This document shows positions 6,108 through 6,995 of a stretch of 6,995 nucleotides of DNA, in pieces. Position numbers and translations under genes: made by a program. The DNA is from Bryobacterales bacterium (GTDB taxonomy: Bacteria > Acidobacteriota > Terriglobia > Bryobacterales > Bryobacteraceae). Below the pieces are notes generated by a model, which saw nothing but the letters and a program-made list of their open reading frames with translations, was not told where the DNA came from and did no database searches. The stretch lies in the NCBI GenBank assembly GCA_025456495.1, contig JALOKO010000204.1, positions 1-6,995 on the forward strand. Reading direction: 5' to 3'. How positions within the stretch are numbered: position 1 is the stretch's first letter; every line of letters begins with the position of its first letter.

Positions 6108-6254
6108 ATGACGAACTACACAGTGGTGATTCACAAGGACCCTCAAGGCGGCTTCTGGGCCGAAGTCCCCGCGCTCCCAGGTTGCTACACCCAGGCGGAG
6201 TCCATGGAAGAACTCCTCCTGAACGTACGCGACTTCGAGGGGCGCCTAAACTGA
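6108..6254 (+). CDS. Short HicB-family antitoxin-like ORF, probably truncated
   Basis: A 48-residue ORF beginning MTNYTVVIHKDPQGGFWAEV and continuing PALPGCYTQAESMEELLLNV, which is the partial-RNase-H-fold core of HicB antitoxins (YTVVI strand, GFWAEVPALPGC, then the helix at ESMEELLLNV). The usual NVREAIEG helix is here NVRDFEGRLN followed by TGA, so the protein ends well before the typical 65-75 residues and has no DNA-binding tail. GAAGG (6100-6104) three bases before the ATG is a weak ribosome site. HicB normally neutralises the mRNA-cleaving toxin HicA encoded next to it; I see no HicA-like ORF upstream (5985-6107) or downstream. The stop overlaps the tail of the convergent chemoreceptor gene by 9 bases. 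It could be an orphan antitoxin or a decaying remnant. Confidence 0.7.
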   Translation: MTNYTVVIHKDPQGGFWAEVPALPGCYTQAESMEELLLNVRDFEGRLN

Positions 6255-6995
6255 GCCTTCGCGTCCGACGCCAACAAGGACCTGCCGGCGACCATGCCTA
6301 GCGTCACCGGTGCGACGCGAACCGTTGCTAGCTCTCGCGCCTCCACCGCCCACCATGGCGGTGAGCCGGGAAACAACATCATCCACTGACTCCGCTTGTC
6401 CGTTGAGTTGCTCACTGGAGGCAGCACTCTGTTCGGCGTTGGCGGCCACCTGCTGGGTTACCTGTTCCATTTGCGCGATGGCGCTGGCGATTTGCTGAAT
6501 GCCATGCGCTTGCTCTTCGCTGCCACGGCTCACCTGGGTCACGAGGGACCGCAGACGGCTCGCGTTTCCTGTGATGCGATGGATGGCATCCGCCACCTGA
6601 CCCAATCGGGAACTGCCTTCAGCGGATCGACGGATGGAGTTCTCAATCAGCTCCGCCGTGTCCTGGGCGGCCTGCGCTGAACGTTGCGCCAGGTTCCGTA
6701 CCTCATCGGCAACCACCGCGAATCCGGTCCCCGCGCTCCCGGCGCGAGCGGCCTCCACAGCAGCGTTCAACGCCAGGATGTTCGTCTGGAAGGCGATCTC
6801 ATCAATCACCTTAATGATCTTGGAGATTTTCGCGCTGGATTCGTTGATGGCTTCCATGGAAGCTACCATGGACCCCAGTTGCTGGTTGCTCTCCTCCACC
6901 AACTTGGACGTGGCTTCCACCTCGCGGGCGGCCTCGGCGGAGCTTTCGGCGTTCCTCGTCGTCATGGAATTCAGTTGTTCGGACGAGGCGGAGGT
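6246..6995 (-). CDS. Methyl-accepting chemotaxis protein, C-terminal signalling domain (5' end outside window)
   Basis: The frame is open from the window edge (6995) to the stop at 6246, 249 residues; the ATG at 6965 is internal, not a start. The segment is the long coiled-coil cytoplasmic hairpin of a chemoreceptor. The highly conserved tip that contacts CheA and CheW (KVIDEIAFQTNILALNAAVE, then GTGFAVVADEVRNLAQRSA) lies at about 6675-6815. Heptad-rich helices with paired Glu/Gln (SSEQLNS near 6970-6985, SSEQLNG near 6395-6415) flank it and are candidate methylation sites. The family senses a ligand through its N-terminal region (not seen here) and controls the CheA kinase. The final 30 or so residues after MVGGGG are Arg/Gly-rich and not conserved, and no NWETF-type CheR/CheB tether is present. 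No che genes are in the window. Confidence 0.93.
   Translation of the reverse strand, partial: TSASSEQLNSMTTRNAESSAEAAREVEATSKLVEESNQQLGSMVASMEAINESSAKISKIIKVIDEIAFQTNILALNAAVEAARAGSAGTGFAVVADEVRNLAQRSAQAAQDTAELIENSIRRSAEGSSRLGQVADAIHRITGNASRLRSLVTQVSRGSEEQAHGIQQIASAIAQMEQVTQQVAANAEQSAASSEQLNGQAESVDDVVSRLTAMVGGGGARASNGSRRTGDARHGRRQVLVGVGREGSV

Noticed and set aside
6965..6965. ATG at 6965 as the start of the chemoreceptor gene
   Set aside because: The frame stays open to the window edge and the domain is plainly mid-protein at this point.

Overview
This looks like a high-GC bacterial chromosome. The coding genes at both ends use GC-rich codons, with about 63-75% G+C in the 60-base lines I counted by hand inside the TlpA-like gene. 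The gene set (a hopanoid ring-contraction enzyme, a MarR/YceI pair, a TlpA-like lipoprotein, a chemoreceptor) fits a soil or freshwater Gram-negative. Acidobacteriota is my best guess, from gene style only and at low confidence. No rRNA, tRNA, CRISPR array or intact insertion sequence is visible.

Left part (1-1658, minus strand): hpnJ, a cobalamin-type radical SAM enzyme that makes the cyclitol ether head group of bacteriohopanepolyols. It is followed after 9 bases by the start of a small drug/metabolite-transporter-like membrane protein that runs off the window edge. The two probably form an operon. Centre-left (1659-3047): a divergent intergenic region with a MarR-type inverted repeat that overlaps a likely -35 box. 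It is followed by a marR-family regulator and a secreted YceI-family lipid-binding protein on the plus strand, probably an autoregulated two-gene unit. Next come 368 bases without a convincing gene (3048-3415), holding two short tandem-repeat blocks and a perfect hairpin. Then comes an intact lipoprotein thiol-disulfide oxidoreductase of the TlpA type (3416-4705), whose N-terminal half appears to be an internal duplication.

Right part (4706-6254): base composition drops, to about 40-57% G+C in hand-counted lines, and the genes look broken. A GIY-YIG nuclease-like gene (plus) has its GVY motif in one frame and the rest of the domain in another. It converges on an Mrr-like restriction endonuclease gene (minus) with an in-frame TAA at codon 16. 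I read this as the decaying remnant of a two-nuclease defence cassette. A shortened HicB-like antitoxin ORF follows without a recognisable HicA partner. The window closes with the C-terminal signalling domain of a methyl-accepting chemotaxis protein (minus, 5' end outside the window).

The two most useful points for a reader are these: the long ORFs in the right part have misleading starts and ends because the underlying genes are damaged, and the TTG that would give the longest marR ORF is more likely part of a promoter/operator than a start codon.
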